DNA from: Phalacrocorax aristotelis
Lineage: Eukaryota; Chordata; Aves; Suliformes; Phalacrocoracidae
Direction of reading: 5' to 3'
Length of the DNA stretch: 64,000 nucleotides
Assembly (NCBI RefSeq): GCF_949628215.1
Contig: NC_134277.1
Span: 91,687,963-91,751,962 of the forward strand
Positions 1 through 13,730 of the stretch are shown here, piece after piece. The position numbers and the translations under genes are program-made. A model generated the notes under the pieces. That model ran no database searches and was not told the DNA's origin. It saw only the letters and a list, made by a program, of their open reading frames with translations. Position 1 is the stretch's first letter. Each line of letters begins with the position of its first letter.

Positions 1-3000
1 AATGAGTAGGAGAGTTTAGAGAAATTCAAGCAGTATTTGAATGCTGGTTAAACCATATTAGATTATTCTGTTCTATACCTCAGCCAGAAATGAAGGCCTT
101 GATGGAAGAATTTCTGTGGTCTGAGTTATGTAGGTTTCTCCTGTCCTTGATGGTCAGTTTTGGGCTACTTATGACACTTTAGTCTAGAGTGGTGCTACTG
201 GAGACCATTTAATTTAACAACTATTATTCTGAAAGCCTGTTCCCTTGAAGCTCTGCCAGCAGCCTGTTGGCTTGGATGCTTTGTTGAACTATCCATGTTA
301 AGAAAACGGTTGCATTTTGATGTAAGATAGTGATATTCAGCATGGTGATTGTGACTGTTTGAAGATTGTGATCTTGACTGTGTTTCCAGTGAGTTTCAAA
401 CGTCGGATTACTCGTTCAAGAGAACAGCAAAATAATTTTACAACACCCCTTTACATTCACCAGCCTTAAGCATTGCTGAAGATTTGTTCAGAGTTTGAGG
501 AGGCTGTACCTGAGTGGATTGCCATATTGGCCTTTCTCCTCTGGAGGCATGATGATACCTGCACCAGAGACCCAACTAAACCTCAGCTTGGAGTTCCCTT
601 CCACAGCATAGTTCCTTTCTGATTTTGGAGTTACCCTTCTGGACAGGAATTGGGGCTTTGTAGTTTCAAATCACAACTGAGGTGTGCTTGCAGAGCAGAG
701 CTAGGAAGTTCAGCTAGGATGCTGTACCTGATGTAATATCTTTGACATAGAGAAATTTCTTTAGCCTGAACTTCTGTCAGACTTTTCCCCACATCTTTCT
801 GAGAAACTACAATTTTCTAGGTAATCTCTCCTTTTGGAGTCAGCTGTTGCCGAAAGCTAGTGAAATCTAGGTTTTTCTCTTAGCATTATGTTCAAAGAAA
901 GACCCAAGGAAACAGTATACAGCTTTGCAATTGTTGCAAATCAATTGCAACATCAGGGATGACTTCTCATAGCACTAATATGGTTAAGGTTGGATTCTGT
1001 TCAAGGAAGGGAAGGAGGGCTTGTTTTTTCTGAGGTAAAAGCAAGGAAACAGCAGGCCCGAAAAATGGCCAAGGAAGAGAGGAAAGATGAGAAATGTTTT
1101 TGAAATGTGGGCTGAACTGAGTTTTCAGACTTTCAGCATAATCTAGGTCTCTGAGTGTTTGAGAGTCTCCCAGCATCATTTGCAGTTTGTTGCCATTTCA
1201 GCCCAGAGGACTGATTTACTGAGGGGGATTGCAGGTCCCTGTAGCAAAGTATTGGCTGCAATACACTGTGGGAAAGAATTAATTTTGTCCTGACATTTTT
1301 CTCCTCAGGAGCTATCTGGTATGTCCACATTTAGAGAATTTCTTTAGGATTTGTGTAGAACAATTTATGCCTCTTCCCCAGAAGATGTAGATTAGGATTT
1401 CCTTTCACTGGACTGTTGAGCACACTGTAATCAGGTAAACAGCAGTTTACATTGCGAAACCTTCTGGCACTATTTCTACAACTCCAAAAGAAAAAACTTC
1501 AATAGCCTTGGATGGATGCTTCTAGAAAAACAACTGAGCACTCAGGATTAACAGATCTAAAGCAGGCTACCTCAGGATTACGTTCTTTGCACAGTCCTGA
1601 GACACATAATCTACTTTATCACTCGTAAAGTGATGTCTACATTTGATCTGCTTTAGTCTAAAATAAACTTCCGATATCCCTGGGCATTTTTCCCTTGTCC
1701 ACAAGGAAGGGGCCACAGCGGACTTTGCTCTGCAGTTTGTTTTCTGAGTAGGCAAGATGGTAAAATTGTCATAAAGTATTCCCTCTCAAGTGCTGAGATG
1801 GCTAGGTTCCTCTACATTCCATCCTCTGACCTCTTCTCGAAAGAGGAGACTGACAGTGCACAGCCTTGGCACAGCACACAGGCACCTCCCCAAGCCTAAA
1901 CACAGCTGCTTGGTCTAATTTTAGACCTACTGACCCTTTGACAGCTGGGGAACTATGGACATTTGTGTAAAATAGCACTCAGGACATCAGCATGGTAACT
2001 AAACAGTCCCTGGTAAAAGTCCCCATATCCGTCTCGCTGACAGCGAAGGGACAGCACATTAATGTTCACATGGGTGGACTTGCGAGGGCCTGATCCTGAG
2101 CCAGGGTAGCTCTGTGCCACTCCAGGGACAAAATTAAAGTTGTGTAAGCATCTCACTGAGCTGGAGCATGAAAAGGGGAAGGTTTTCAAGGGCTAACTTT
2201 GCATTCAAGACAAGGCAAATGTAGGTGATCTGAAGCAATATACAAAACAGTTCATCTCCCTCTCTGTCTCTGTGCGCCCCAAGCACCACGCTGGCTGTAT
2301 GACAAGCCTAGGAATTGTGTCCTCCCCTTCCTACTGAAGACCCAAGGACACTTCATTGCTCCCAAGTAGTAAGTTTCTTCTGCAGAGTAATGACTGCTGT
2401 CTTCAGCTGGTACAGGCTTGACCAATATTCTCTGTACGTGTTCAGATTTCACAAGGCTTTTTTTTTGGTCAGGCAGGCTTAAAATTCCCCTGCTAGCTAC
2501 AGTTCGCATCATTTTTACGTAACTGATCACCTTAAGAGTGTAGCTGTGCTTTACTCTTATTTCTGCATTTATTAAGCTCTTTGCTTTGGCTAGGGATGCC
2601 CACAGTAACCCCTGGGTTTGCAGCAGTGTAAGGACAACTTCCAGCCATGACAGCATGGCTTCATGCAAGAACCTGCTTGTCTCTCCCATCTGTGAGGAGC
2701 TTCTTTGGTGTCCCTGTTAAATCTCAGTGTAGTTGGTCCTCTTCTCCAAAACGAAGATTAGTATCTTCGCAGGTGCACACTCTTTTCACGTTCTCCCGGG
2801 CTGCCACATGTGACCACCATTAGCTAGACTTTCGTTGCATTAGTTGAGGACAGGTTAACACTCATGAATTTCACCAAAGCATGCTTTGTGGAAGGATTAG
2901 AGAAGAAGGATGCCTTATAAATGTTAGATTGTCGTATATCTGAGGCTCTGCTTCTCTTGGGTAACTGTTGCTGTGAGGGGAAGTGCATAAGCCACAATGT

Positions 3001-6000
3001 TTGTGTCTATAGCATTTCTGGAGAAGGCAGCCTCACAGGTGCCAGATTCAGCACGTAAGCACATGTATCCACACAGATATACCTGTGTAAGCCAGGAATG
3101 TTTTCACATATGGTAGTGTTTTTACCTCACTGTTGCGTATTGTTACTTGAGGTCACTTTGTTTTTTAAAACTTTCTTGCTAAATGCCCTTTTTCTACTTC
3201 CTCATCCTTTAATGCCCACATTAAAAAAATCTTATGGAAGCAGAAGAGACAAAGACTTTGAGGATGAGAAGCTCTGTTCTTGCCATCATTTGTCAGCAAA
3301 CCTTTCCCTCCAGTTTGAAAATCTTCCCAGCTTACTTCTTAAAACAGAAAAGTGTCAATAAAGCCTGTTACCAGCAAGCCTGCAGCAGTTCCCTTAGCTT
3401 CTCCATCATGCAGCCAGTAAAAGACACAGAGCACTCCGTATAGAGGAAGCATGGGTTACACATACATGTGGAACTTGAGAAATAGGTTTAGAATGGCTTT
3501 TCTTGATAATGCTCTTTCTCTTGTCTTTAAAACTTAGTTTTACTGATAATTCAGATCAAGAACATCAAGCACCCAGGTACTCAACAGTCCTTTGAAAAAA
3601 TAACTTGAATCCAGTACAACATGTACCAGTGAGTAGCACAACAAAGACAATAAATATGAACGAGATCAGCCCCTTGGCTTGGTTACAGATCATTTCCTGC
3701 TGAAACACAAATTCAGAAAGATACATAAAAACCACCTAGCTTCAAGTGTGCGAGTAGATTTCAGGGGTGTTACCTGAATCTGTCTTTAACCTGTCTTTAC
3801 TGGTGAATTAAAGGATTACCATAGGTAACTAACAGGAGGTTACTGGGAATCTGCACCATGGAACAAGAGGCACTTTTTGTAACAAGACAGGACATACTTT
3901 CTTTGTTGTTTAGTTCACTTGTCTGCATTCCCTATGTTTTGATCTCACTGCACCCCCCAGAAAACCGTGTCGACCTGTTTTGCAATGTGGTGAGCACAGC
4001 TCCCTGCTCCATGCAGGTGAAGCTGAGCCGTGCAGGCTGCCAGGCACTGGCAGGGGCTCTGGCATGCCGGGCACCTCCCCGCAGGCAGCAGCGGGGAGGA
4101 AGTGGCAACTGTGGGTGATGACATGGGTGGAGCTCCTCACACCCCTTGTCCCATGGGAGATAGCTTATCTGGGGACGCCTGTGTTTCTGGAATAATGTGC
4201 ATTTGATTGAAAGCCAAAATTAGAGTAGGGAAGATATTGACTGCCAAGGGCTGATTGGCACTTGGAGTCAAAGGAGGGGCAGCATGGACCCCTCGGGGAG
4301 GATCTCCTTATCCGTTGGCACCAGTCTGCTCTACTTGCAGGTGTGCCCCAGCGGTTCCTGCTACTGCTCTTCTTTCTGTTATTTTTGTTTCCCTTTAAAA
4401 AGCCAGCTGAGAGCCTTCAGTTTTATCTGTAGCACCTCTTCGCCATGTTGCAGCCTGTGGTAAAGGCTTCAGCACCCTCGAACAGAACGATAAGGTGCCA
4501 GCACCGCGTTGCTGGGCTGCCTTGCCGGCCTCAGAGGTTCACCTCCCACTGCGCTAGTGGTCTCTGCCCTGTGACACAGTGAATGCCGGGTCCTGTTTTA
4601 ACAGAAGCCCTACATAACAGCTTGTGCAACATGGGCTGCATACAGCCTTGATGTGTTTCCTTTTGTCCGTAGCAATTAAGTTGCTTTGTAGGCTCTAACT
4701 TTTTAGGCAATTCTGAGCTGCCTCTAACTTTTCAGCATTTCACACATGCAGACACCACAAATGCTTGTTCAGCTGGGCAATGCAGTGCTACATGTAGAAA
4801 GGAGCAGGCAAACCAGGCATTTTTAAGAGCACTTGGATGCACCTGCTTTTTCTATAGCTAAATAACTAGTCTGTTTGAATCAGTCCCACCTACGTTGCAT
4901 TGTGTCTTCTGAATTTTACTGAAGAAGGGCTGAGGCCCTTGCATAACTATGGTTGCTCTGCCTAGACCTTTTGTTGGCCTTTTTTACATCTACACGATTC
5001 TTCATGTCACTTCAGAAGCTCATAAAGGAAAGATACTATTAAAGGAAACACAATTTAAGTTAAAGAAATGGTCTTTTTTGTTGTCAAACCTAGCCAGTGA
5101 ATACTGATTTCTTAAATATTCTGTGGACAAACAGCTTGCTTGTGTGCCTTACATTTCTGAGAACGGCATCCTCCACCCGCTGTGCTCATATGTGGTGAGA
5201 ACAGAGCTGATGCTACAGTAAATGACCATGATGTAAAAAGAAAAGTGGGAAGGTTTCGACTTCAGGTCATAGCCAAGTGCTAGAATTTGGTGTACTATAA
5301 CAAAACAGGATAGCTGTTGTGTCTTATATCTGAAATAACAAGTGGAATTGCTGGCAATATTCTGTTTTGTGGTTTTTGCACCTATGTAAATAGGAAGACA
5401 TCCTGGCTGCTTTTGTTGACACATGTTGGCGTGCTGAGGTGATTTATTTTGGCCTTAAAGTCTTTTTTCATCTTATTCTTACTTTTTAGCAACATTTTCA
5501 TTAATTTGTTAGAAAGGGAGGTGTTAAAGGTTTTTTCCTCCTCACTATAACAGTGCTAATCCACTGTTCAAATCAGCCATGTATTGTTGCAGCTACATCT
5601 GTCTGCTGATTGGATAGTTATGGTACCTTCATGAAAAACTCTTTAAAGCTACTGCTTAAACATCACCTGACATCACCAAATCATTCTAACTTGTCTTGGA
5701 ATAACAAATGAGCCATTCAAACAAAAAATTATGTGCACTGAATTTTTTGGAAGCAACTTGAAGAGAGGTCTTTTCCTTGCTGTTGGCAACAAAGCACGAG
5801 TAAGACATTGCATGGACCAAAAAATCAGATTATCATAGTTATGTTCAAAGAAAGGCTAAAGGATAACTTCTTAAAGGCATGTATATGCCACAAGATGCAG
5901 TTAAGTACCTACTGGGATAGAAGTAGGTAAAGATGCTCAAATTCCATTAAAAATCAAAGGGGGTTAGGGAACTATATTGTTAAAATGCCCCAGAAGCTTC

Positions 6001-9000
6001 AGTGTAATTTATCTTTCTCTGTTACTCTCTAAATTCCTTTGCTATCCAGGTCTTATGCTTTTCTCTTCTTTAAAAATCCCACCAGAAAAGAATATGATTT
6101 GGGAGGTGAATGCCTCCTTCCAAATGGGATTTTGGCCCAGGTACTTAAACCTGTGCTGGTGCCAAAGTCTCACAAAACTGAAAGGATTTTACATCTGGGA
6201 GGGAGTCCCATAGCTATAAGAGAAGGTAAATTGGCAATGGATTGAAAACAAATTACTAATTCTTCACATGTCTTTTTTTCCAGCTGCCTATTCTTCTGCC
6301 CTTTAAAAGCCACCCTCCACGTCCTGTTTCCCAGAAGGTCCATTTGGTTTCTCCTTTCTGTCCACCACTGACTCTCACTTATTGCAAAATGCCTCTCCTC
6401 CCACTCCACATTGCTCAGCTCCTTCCAGGGAAGGGTGACTCTGTCACCTCACCCTCCATCCTGCCTTCCCGACTGTCCCAGCATGAGTCTCATGCTGAGC
6501 CAGCTACACTGCTCTTCAGTGATAACTCATATCACCGCCCCTTTCCCCTTTGACATGTCAATTCTCTTTTTTCCAAAGGCTTACATAAACCACCTTTAAC
6601 AGCAGAATACAGAACAGTCTTTGTAACAGAAATTTCAAATGCTCTTCAGAAAATCCTGCGTGAAGCTCCCAGTAAACATCAGAAAGCACAAGAGACCCAC
6701 ACAGTGCCCTGCTTTTGGGTAACATTTCCACACTCTGGGTAGGTAGAAAGGGAGCAGAGGAGAGCTGTCAGTTCAGTGACACTGGTGCACTCCACAATCC
6801 TTTCACAAAAAACCTCCCCTGGATTGTAATAATGTGTACAAAGAGAGTAAAATACAGAGCCTTTTAATGTCATCTCCAGCCAAATTGAAGTAAATTATTA
6901 ATGAGTAATGTCTTAATGGTATTAGAAGAGCCAATGAGAAATTATTACCATGAATTGTTGTAGAGCTGATTAGTGTCTGCATGTATGTGTACACAGACAT
7001 GGATGTGCACAGAAATTATGCCTACAAAGACTGTATTGAGTAACTGTTTGAGAAATCTTGTATAAATGCTAAGTATGTTGTTGATCAGTAGTGTATCTGA
7101 AAAGTCTGATTCCCAGGTATTTGTCACATCGTCAGTGCTCCAAGAGTGATATTCCCCACTATAGTAAGGGAGGGACAGGAACATCTCTCACAAAAGAAAT
7201 AGAAAACGCTGTTGATTTTTATTTTCCGTCTAAGTCTCCAGAAAAAAATTGTATAGCCTGCCTTCCCATTTCTCATTCAGATTTAATAGAAGTCCTTAGT
7301 ATTTCAACTGGAGAGATTTCTCTCTCCTGTTGTGTTTCCTACATCAGTGGTGCTTTCTTTCACTAGTTTTCATTTGGAAAACAAGTTTGCAAAAAATGCT
7401 AAGTTTGAACATGAAGAGATTTTGTTTGCTAATTAGAGCTATAAAATCTCCGTGGGGACTCAGGGTGAGGCAGGTGACCTCACGGTCCATCATCTTTCAC
7501 TGGCAAGGTGAGCTCTGCACCTGAACCGAGCCCCTGCTGTGAGCTGCGCTGCTGAATGGATGCACTTGTAAGGGCATCCTGGATGCTTGGCCTTGTCTGC
7601 GTGGGGACATTCATTGAGCAGCACAGCTACGGCAGTCCAGGGGCATATCTGTGGAGAGCTTTAGTGAAGACTGACTGGATTAATATCCCTACCATTGCTT
7701 ATGTCAAGTAATGAACTCCATCATTACTTGTTTCAGTGTGCCCCATAGCATGTTAATTGGCTACTCATAATATGCAGACTATAGTGTGTTTGTGCAGCTA
7801 CTTTTGAGTAGATATATTGTGAGGACAAGCCTTAGAAATACAAAAAAAAAAAAAATATGCCAATGTACACAATAATATATATACAAAAGTGAACTCCCTC
7901 TTCTTCCATTGCATAGGAACAGCAGGCATGAGAAGAAAACAACGCAATTTCACTTTTTATAACTGCAGTGACTAGAAACAAGGACATATAAAGAAGAGAT
8001 CTCTGGCACACAAAGAAGGCATGTTGGCAAAAAATAAATCCTAAGAGGAAGCTTGCCCTATAGGGGCCCGTGGTTTCCCTCAGGGCGGGAGAAGGCTGTG
8101 TTAGGTGCCCTGCTCCAACTGACACTTTTGAGACACTTTAACAAAAGTTCCTCTTGAGTTCAGCAGGAGTTAACCTGCAAGCAAGGGGAATACCCAAGAG
8201 AGGTTATGCATTTAGAAAACATGCTAAAACTTGTTGGATGCTTTGGAAGAAAAGGGCATTTTTACAGATGGGAATTGTTCTGGGCAGCTCAGGATTCCCC
8301 TGCCAACTGTCCTGCTGCTGTTCCTGCTTCATCCTAAACTGCTTGTGTTGCTTCTGTGATGATAGTTCTGTCTTTCTCCTAGGTACTTCTCTTATAGCAA
8401 TAATGCCATCTTCTTTTAAATTTACTGCTAGCACTACCACAAACCAGCATCCTGTTTGCCTTCTTTCTTGCAGCTGCATACGGGGCAGAAGGCTTTAGGG
8501 ACTTTCATGCAATAATTCCCAAATCTTTTTCCCGTAAGTATACTGCAAACTTAGCTCACTACAGAGCATTTCCATCTAGTTTCTACTTCTATGGTTTTTG
8601 TTTGTGTCATTTTGCTTCTCAGTAATGTCCGTTTGTCTGCATACACTACCAAAGGGCTTAAGTAGCCTGATCTTTTTGCTTTTTTTCACATGTATTTTGT
8701 TTTAACTTAACATAAAGCCTACTTCAAAAGCCACCTTCTCCAAATTCCTGGCAGGCAAGGAGCCTGTAATTGTTTCTATAAATATATGTACATTCAAATT
8801 ATTATTCTTATAATTAAGAGAAAAAAAATGGGGTGTGAATTACGGAAAATCTGTCATATGCTCAAGCCAAATAGTCCTATTGCATCCATTCACTGTGGTG
8901 AAAGCAGCAGAATGGGGTTGTAGTCCACCAAATTTGCAGAACAGTGTAGATCACTTCTGTTTAGCCAGTCACACCAGCTTTGTAAATCAATATTTGGTTA

Positions 9001-10625
9001 TTGATTTTTTTTCATATCTCTAAATTATTACCCTTTTTAGGGAATATATTTTAAAGGAAAAAATGCTCTTTATGATGTGCACTCATTCTGCCTGCATATG
9101 ATTCCTATTAAAAATGTAAGATTTGAAAAATCATTAAAATGCCTAGATTGGTAGATTTTATAAAAGGTGTCCATTCAAGCAGTGTTCAGAAATGTGAACA
9201 CCTTTACGCTCGACGTGTTTCCCACTAGGATTTTGAGTCAGATACTCTTGTCAGTCACATCCGTGCAATCCTTCGGTGACACCTGGGAGGCTGCAGGGTG
9301 TAGCAGAGAAGAGTTTGTCAAACCTTTCAGTTTCAAATGAATGTCAAGGTCTTTCATCTCTTGAGGTAATTATTGCTCATAGTTTAATTATGTCACTCCC
9401 ACACCACCACTTATGAATAACACTACCAAGAAACTACTGTTCCACAAAAGGAAAAGACCTGGTCTTTACTGGGTGAAAGAGACCTCTTGTGTACTCAGCT
9501 AGCCACTAAAGTAAATGCTCTCCTTTTTGGGGAGGGGTGAGGTGACGGAAGAGGTTTTTCTCTGAAAGGAAGGTAAGATTTGGGGCAATGAAATGGTCTT
9601 TTTCAGCCTAATGAAAACCTTTTTTCTTCATCAAAATCACTGCATTAGAAAAAGGGAGAAATAACTGTAAAGATTATTTAGTCTACCCAAAATATCATAC
9701 AGTCCTGTGGAGAGAAGAGGAATGAATACTGGCATTAACTGATCTGAATCTTGGCCCTTTTCGTTAATATTTAGCTTTGCTGTGTTCATATCAGATCAAA
9801 TTTACCAACCTACATGTTATCACATGTAGTGAGGCTATGCCAAACTTATACCTGAATTATCCTTCTAGCTTCAAGCAATTGTCACCTATGGGATAATGAC
9901 ACAAAGGATTTACCCAAAACAGTTCTCCCACCTACCTTCGCTGATTTGACTGTTTTTAATAGGAGCTTATTGGCTGTAGAGCTCCTCTCCTCTTACTCAG
10001 TGATTCTAATCCTGCTGTCCTAAACCCACAATTCTCATTCCTATAATTTCCTGTAATGGTAGTTCTTGCTCTTGAATTCTTCCTTCCACCCTTCCCCACC
10101 CTAGTTTCTCTATCAGTGTTTGTACTCTTTGCTTTCCCATTGTCCTTGCTTACTGCAATAGAACTTCAGAGCAAATATTTGGATTCAGTGCAACCCTTGG
10201 GATCTTCCTGCCAGGTGGAGAATGTTGCATTTTCAGTTTATTTTCATCTATTGTCTTTGATGAGTTACTTTCACATTTTTTTGGACAAATCCATGTGAAG
10301 TGGATTCATTGTAAGTTTAATTCCAATTAGCCTAAATTGTCAAAATGAACGTTACAAAGGCAAAAATCTCAAAGTGACCTAGGAATAGTTTTGTAATGTT
10401 GTTTGGGTTCCCAGGTCCCTGGATGTCTTACTGATACTGTTCATTGCTCCATGTGTTACAAACTCATCGCACTGCCCACAGAAATGTAGTCGTGCTTGTA
10501 GCTTTTGTTATTCAGGTATATTGTACATGCTGTTTAGAAGTTATCTATCTCTGATGTTATTGTTTCTTTGCCACTGTGTTTATTCTGTAACAAAACTGAG
10601 TGGCATCCTGTATTGTTTTTTTCAG
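1..10625 (+). other. IKZF1: IKZF1 intron upstream of the ZF1 exon
   Basis: This AT-rich, non-coding stretch ends in a polypyrimidine tract and AG acceptor at 10624-10625. Only short open frames (under about 150 codons) occur on either strand, and none resembles a known protein. The exons expected before ZF1 encode the Ikaros N-terminus, including the acidic segment with the CtBP-binding PEDLS-type motif. I looked for that motif by eye and did not find it, so the stretch is read as one long intron whose 5' end lies outside the window. A divergent short exon could have been missed. Confidence 0.7.
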
Positions 10626-10886
10626 CCGGTAATATTAAAATAGAGACTCAGAGTGATGAAGAGAATGGGCGTGCCTGTGAAATGAATGGGGAAGAATGTG
10701 CGGAGGATTTACGAATGCTTGATACCTCGGGAGAGAAAATGAATGGCTCACACAATGGCCCAGGCAGCAAGGCTATGTCAGGAGTTGGAGGCATTCGACT
10801 TCCTAACGGAAAGCTAAAATGTGATATCTGTGGGATAATTTGCATCGGTCCCAATGTGCTCATGGTTCACAAACGAAGTCACACTG
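10626..10886 (+). CDS. IKZF1: IKZF1 (Ikaros) coding exon with zinc finger 1
   Basis: This exon is 261 bp with an AG acceptor at 10624-10625 and a GTAAGG donor at 10887. It enters one base into a codon and leaves after one base. The translation includes [25 protein letters not shown] and [16 protein letters not shown], which match vertebrate Ikaros almost residue for residue. The C-terminal part is C2H2 finger 1, with CDIC cysteines and the histidines of VHKRSH. In Ikaros, fingers 1-4 form the DNA-binding domain; finger 1 modulates binding to GGGA-containing sites and is dispensable for some targets. The upstream part is an acidic linker. Exon length and phase equal those known for mammalian IKZF1 exon 4. 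The N-terminal exons are not in view, so the gene is partial here. Identification is very secure. Confidence 0.97.
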
Positions 10887-11697
10887 GTAAGGCCTGCCAT
10901 AGTTTTTCCTTTAGTTTACAAGAATCGGCCTCATATTAGGAATGAAGGCTTATTTTCTGTGTCGTGCATGCTTCCTGTTGTAAGATAATGCAGCATCGGT
11001 GGGCATTTGGAACTTGGTTATTTTGTTACTCCATTTCAGACAGCACAAGAATTGAGATTTCTTCTTGATGGAAATCCACCTACCGGGCTAGAAATTGTGT
11101 AGTCAATTTGTTTGATTTGAAGCTGCATGAAAAATTCAAATTTAAAAAAAATAGGGTGAAGAAGTCTTGTTTGATTTCTAAGAAATTTCTAAGAATTGCT
11201 GAAGAAAACCCATTTGTGGATAACTCTAAAATTGACCCAGTTCTAATGTTTCCAACAATGCAACAAAGCTCATTATGGATCAGTGATTATGAAAGTGATA
11301 GACAAGATAAATGTAAAGGGAACTGTACCAGCAGTCTTAGTAGAAAAGGGGTTAATTTTATGTCAAATGTTTCATGAAGTAAAAACAAGTGTTGTCACTG
11401 GTCAAATCTGGACTAAAGGATTTCCATTGGGACACTAAAAGAGACCTGTAAAGATGTTGTGCTCCATGGCTTTTCGTTACACAGTGCTGTGAATCTTCTT
11501 GCCCCAATTTTCTAATTCTAAATAGTCTCAAAGAGAATTGAAGAGGCTGAAACAAAGGAAGAAGTAAAGACCAGGGTGAGTCTCATCTTACCTGATATAA
11601 GGTGTTTAAAAATTAGGCTTCCAATCTAAACTCTAAGGTCATCCATAGACGAAGCAGAAGAACTGAACTGTACTGCTGTGCTACACAAGTTACTTTG

Positions 11698-11721
11698 AAA
11701 ATAAATAAATAAATAAATAAA
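11698..11721. repeat. (AAAT)n microsatellite
   Basis: About six uninterrupted AAAT units lie within the IKZF1 intron. It is a simple sequence repeat with no sign of function. Confidence 0.9.
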
Positions 11722-13668
11722 GTATTTGTCATTTTTGAATGAATATTCAAATGAGGGGGAATTTTAAAGTATTTTTAAGGTTAGATGGTTAGGTTCCACT
11801 GGAATAGTCGTTGTAGTGAACACATAGATACTTTCTTCCTCTGCATCCCCCCAGTCATGCTTAAATCATTTCCCCAGAATTACTAAACACTGAGATTAGC
11901 AAAGTGTTTTCAGCACTTAATGGAGAGGATCCATGGGAAGACCCTGAGTGTGGTCCATCCCACCCAGCGCTGATGTCTGTAATTGTAACTGTGGCTGTTC
12001 AAGCTCTGCAAGGGTATGATCTGTTAGTGTACTGTGGGCTAGCACATTCAGAAGCAGTGCTGGTGACAGTTAGCAATGCTGTTACATTGCCTCTTCAAAG
12101 TACTCTTCAATTCCATACGATAAATCCCTCTGTCAGAGAAGAGCAGATGATTATCTTAATTGGAAAAGCCACAAATAGTTCTCAGAAGAGAGGCTGCAGC
12201 CTGCTTCCTAGATATAATAAAGCACTTATTGATGGATTGTTCCCTTTTTTAAAAACTGAATGTTAATGTGATCCTTTAAAAGTTAATAAAATGTATATGG
12301 AAAATTGGACGTGAGGCCTTTTAAGCAGACCCATGGGCTTGAAGGGGATGCTGTAGTACTTGAAACAAAATGCTGCAACTTAAAATGCATTTAGAAGTAG
12401 AAGTCTTTGTGCTTGTTTAAGAAGGCTGCTGTTTTATTAAAAGTACTCTGCTGCTGCTTCGGAGGAGCTGTTTTGGGTCCCTGAGGGTCAGAGGCTGTGT
12501 TTGCACGAGGGCTGAATGGCCTGGGTGGGGACACACCTGATTTTAGGCAGGTGGTGGGCAGAGCTGCCTTTGTTTCTAGTGCACTCTTGGTGCCTGGCAG
12601 GCTGTTTCCAGAGGATGCGCTGGGCTGCCCATTCCCTGTGGCAGCATCCCCGGGGGCCGCCTCACTGGTTTCCCTGGCACAGATCTCCAGCTGCCCCAAA
12701 CCTCCGCCTGCCAAGGGTGCTCAGGGCACTACCACACAAAGGCTGTCACTCCAAGACTTCTCCTCCCTTTGCAGAGCCCTCCCCTTGCCAAGGAGACCCT
12801 CTTTTTAATCACAGAACATAGTTACAGCCTACAGTGGAAGCACCCCAGGAGCTGCATTTCGCCCAGCAGGACTCCCTTTTTTTACACTTAATAAAACTAA
12901 AGGGTGTGAAGTTGGACCCGAGCCCTTCCACAGAAAGAAAGCCTTCACTTTCCCTCCCACCTCGCCCTCAGCTCCTCTCCTGAGCAGCCTCTTCGGGTGA
13001 GCTCAGGGCTGGCAAGGGAGTGGAAGCTCAGAGCTGATAGTTTAAATTAAAGGGATGTCATGGGGAAACAGTGGTGACTGCTTTTCCTTTCAGCTGCACT
13101 GTGAAAATTAAAGTAGAAATGGGATATACTATTACAGACATTTAACTGACTACACCAAAGCCCATTTCAATACATGCCTGGTGAAGGAATAAGACTCGCA
13201 AATGAATTACTTTGCTGCTAATTCATGTAAAACCTGCATATGCAGTGAGGTTTCCTTAAATAAATATTGGATAAGTGAGCAAAAGTCTAGCACACTAAAG
13301 TGCCAAAATAAGATGACTGTCTGACCTGATAAAAGGCATAATTACTTTTAATGAATACACCTGCCAAATGGATATGCAGAGCAGCACCTGATATTTCTGC
13401 CCCCTCCTGTCTGCAAGCAGCTATACAGCACTGACAGCTTCCTAGAGCCTTACCTGTTGCTCCCAACTGCGGAGCGAATTCCACCACAGGTGCCCGACTC
13501 TCCTCACTCTCCTTCCCTGAGGCTTTCGGTACATTGAGTTTCTCCAGCTTGCTGCTAGCTTGCTTGGTGTTTAGGAAAAAGGGGATCTAGAAAGGAGAGA
13601 GAAACCCCCTCTTGCTCCCTGGTGCTGAGACCTCAGGGTATAGATTCAGGCTTCGCTTGCTCAGTGTG

Positions 13669-13730
13669 CACATATGTGTGCGTATGTATATATGTGCATA
13701 TATATGTGTGTGTGCACAGGTATATATATT
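13669..13730. repeat. Alternating purine-pyrimidine TG/TA tract
   Basis: This is a degenerate microsatellite of mixed TG, TA and CA dinucleotides (ATATGTGTGCGTATGTATAT and similar) inside an IKZF1 intron. Confidence 0.8.

Noticed and set aside
1-10625. Search for the N-terminal IKZF1 exons
   Set aside because: No sequence resembling the conserved acidic N-terminus was found by eye on the plus strand.
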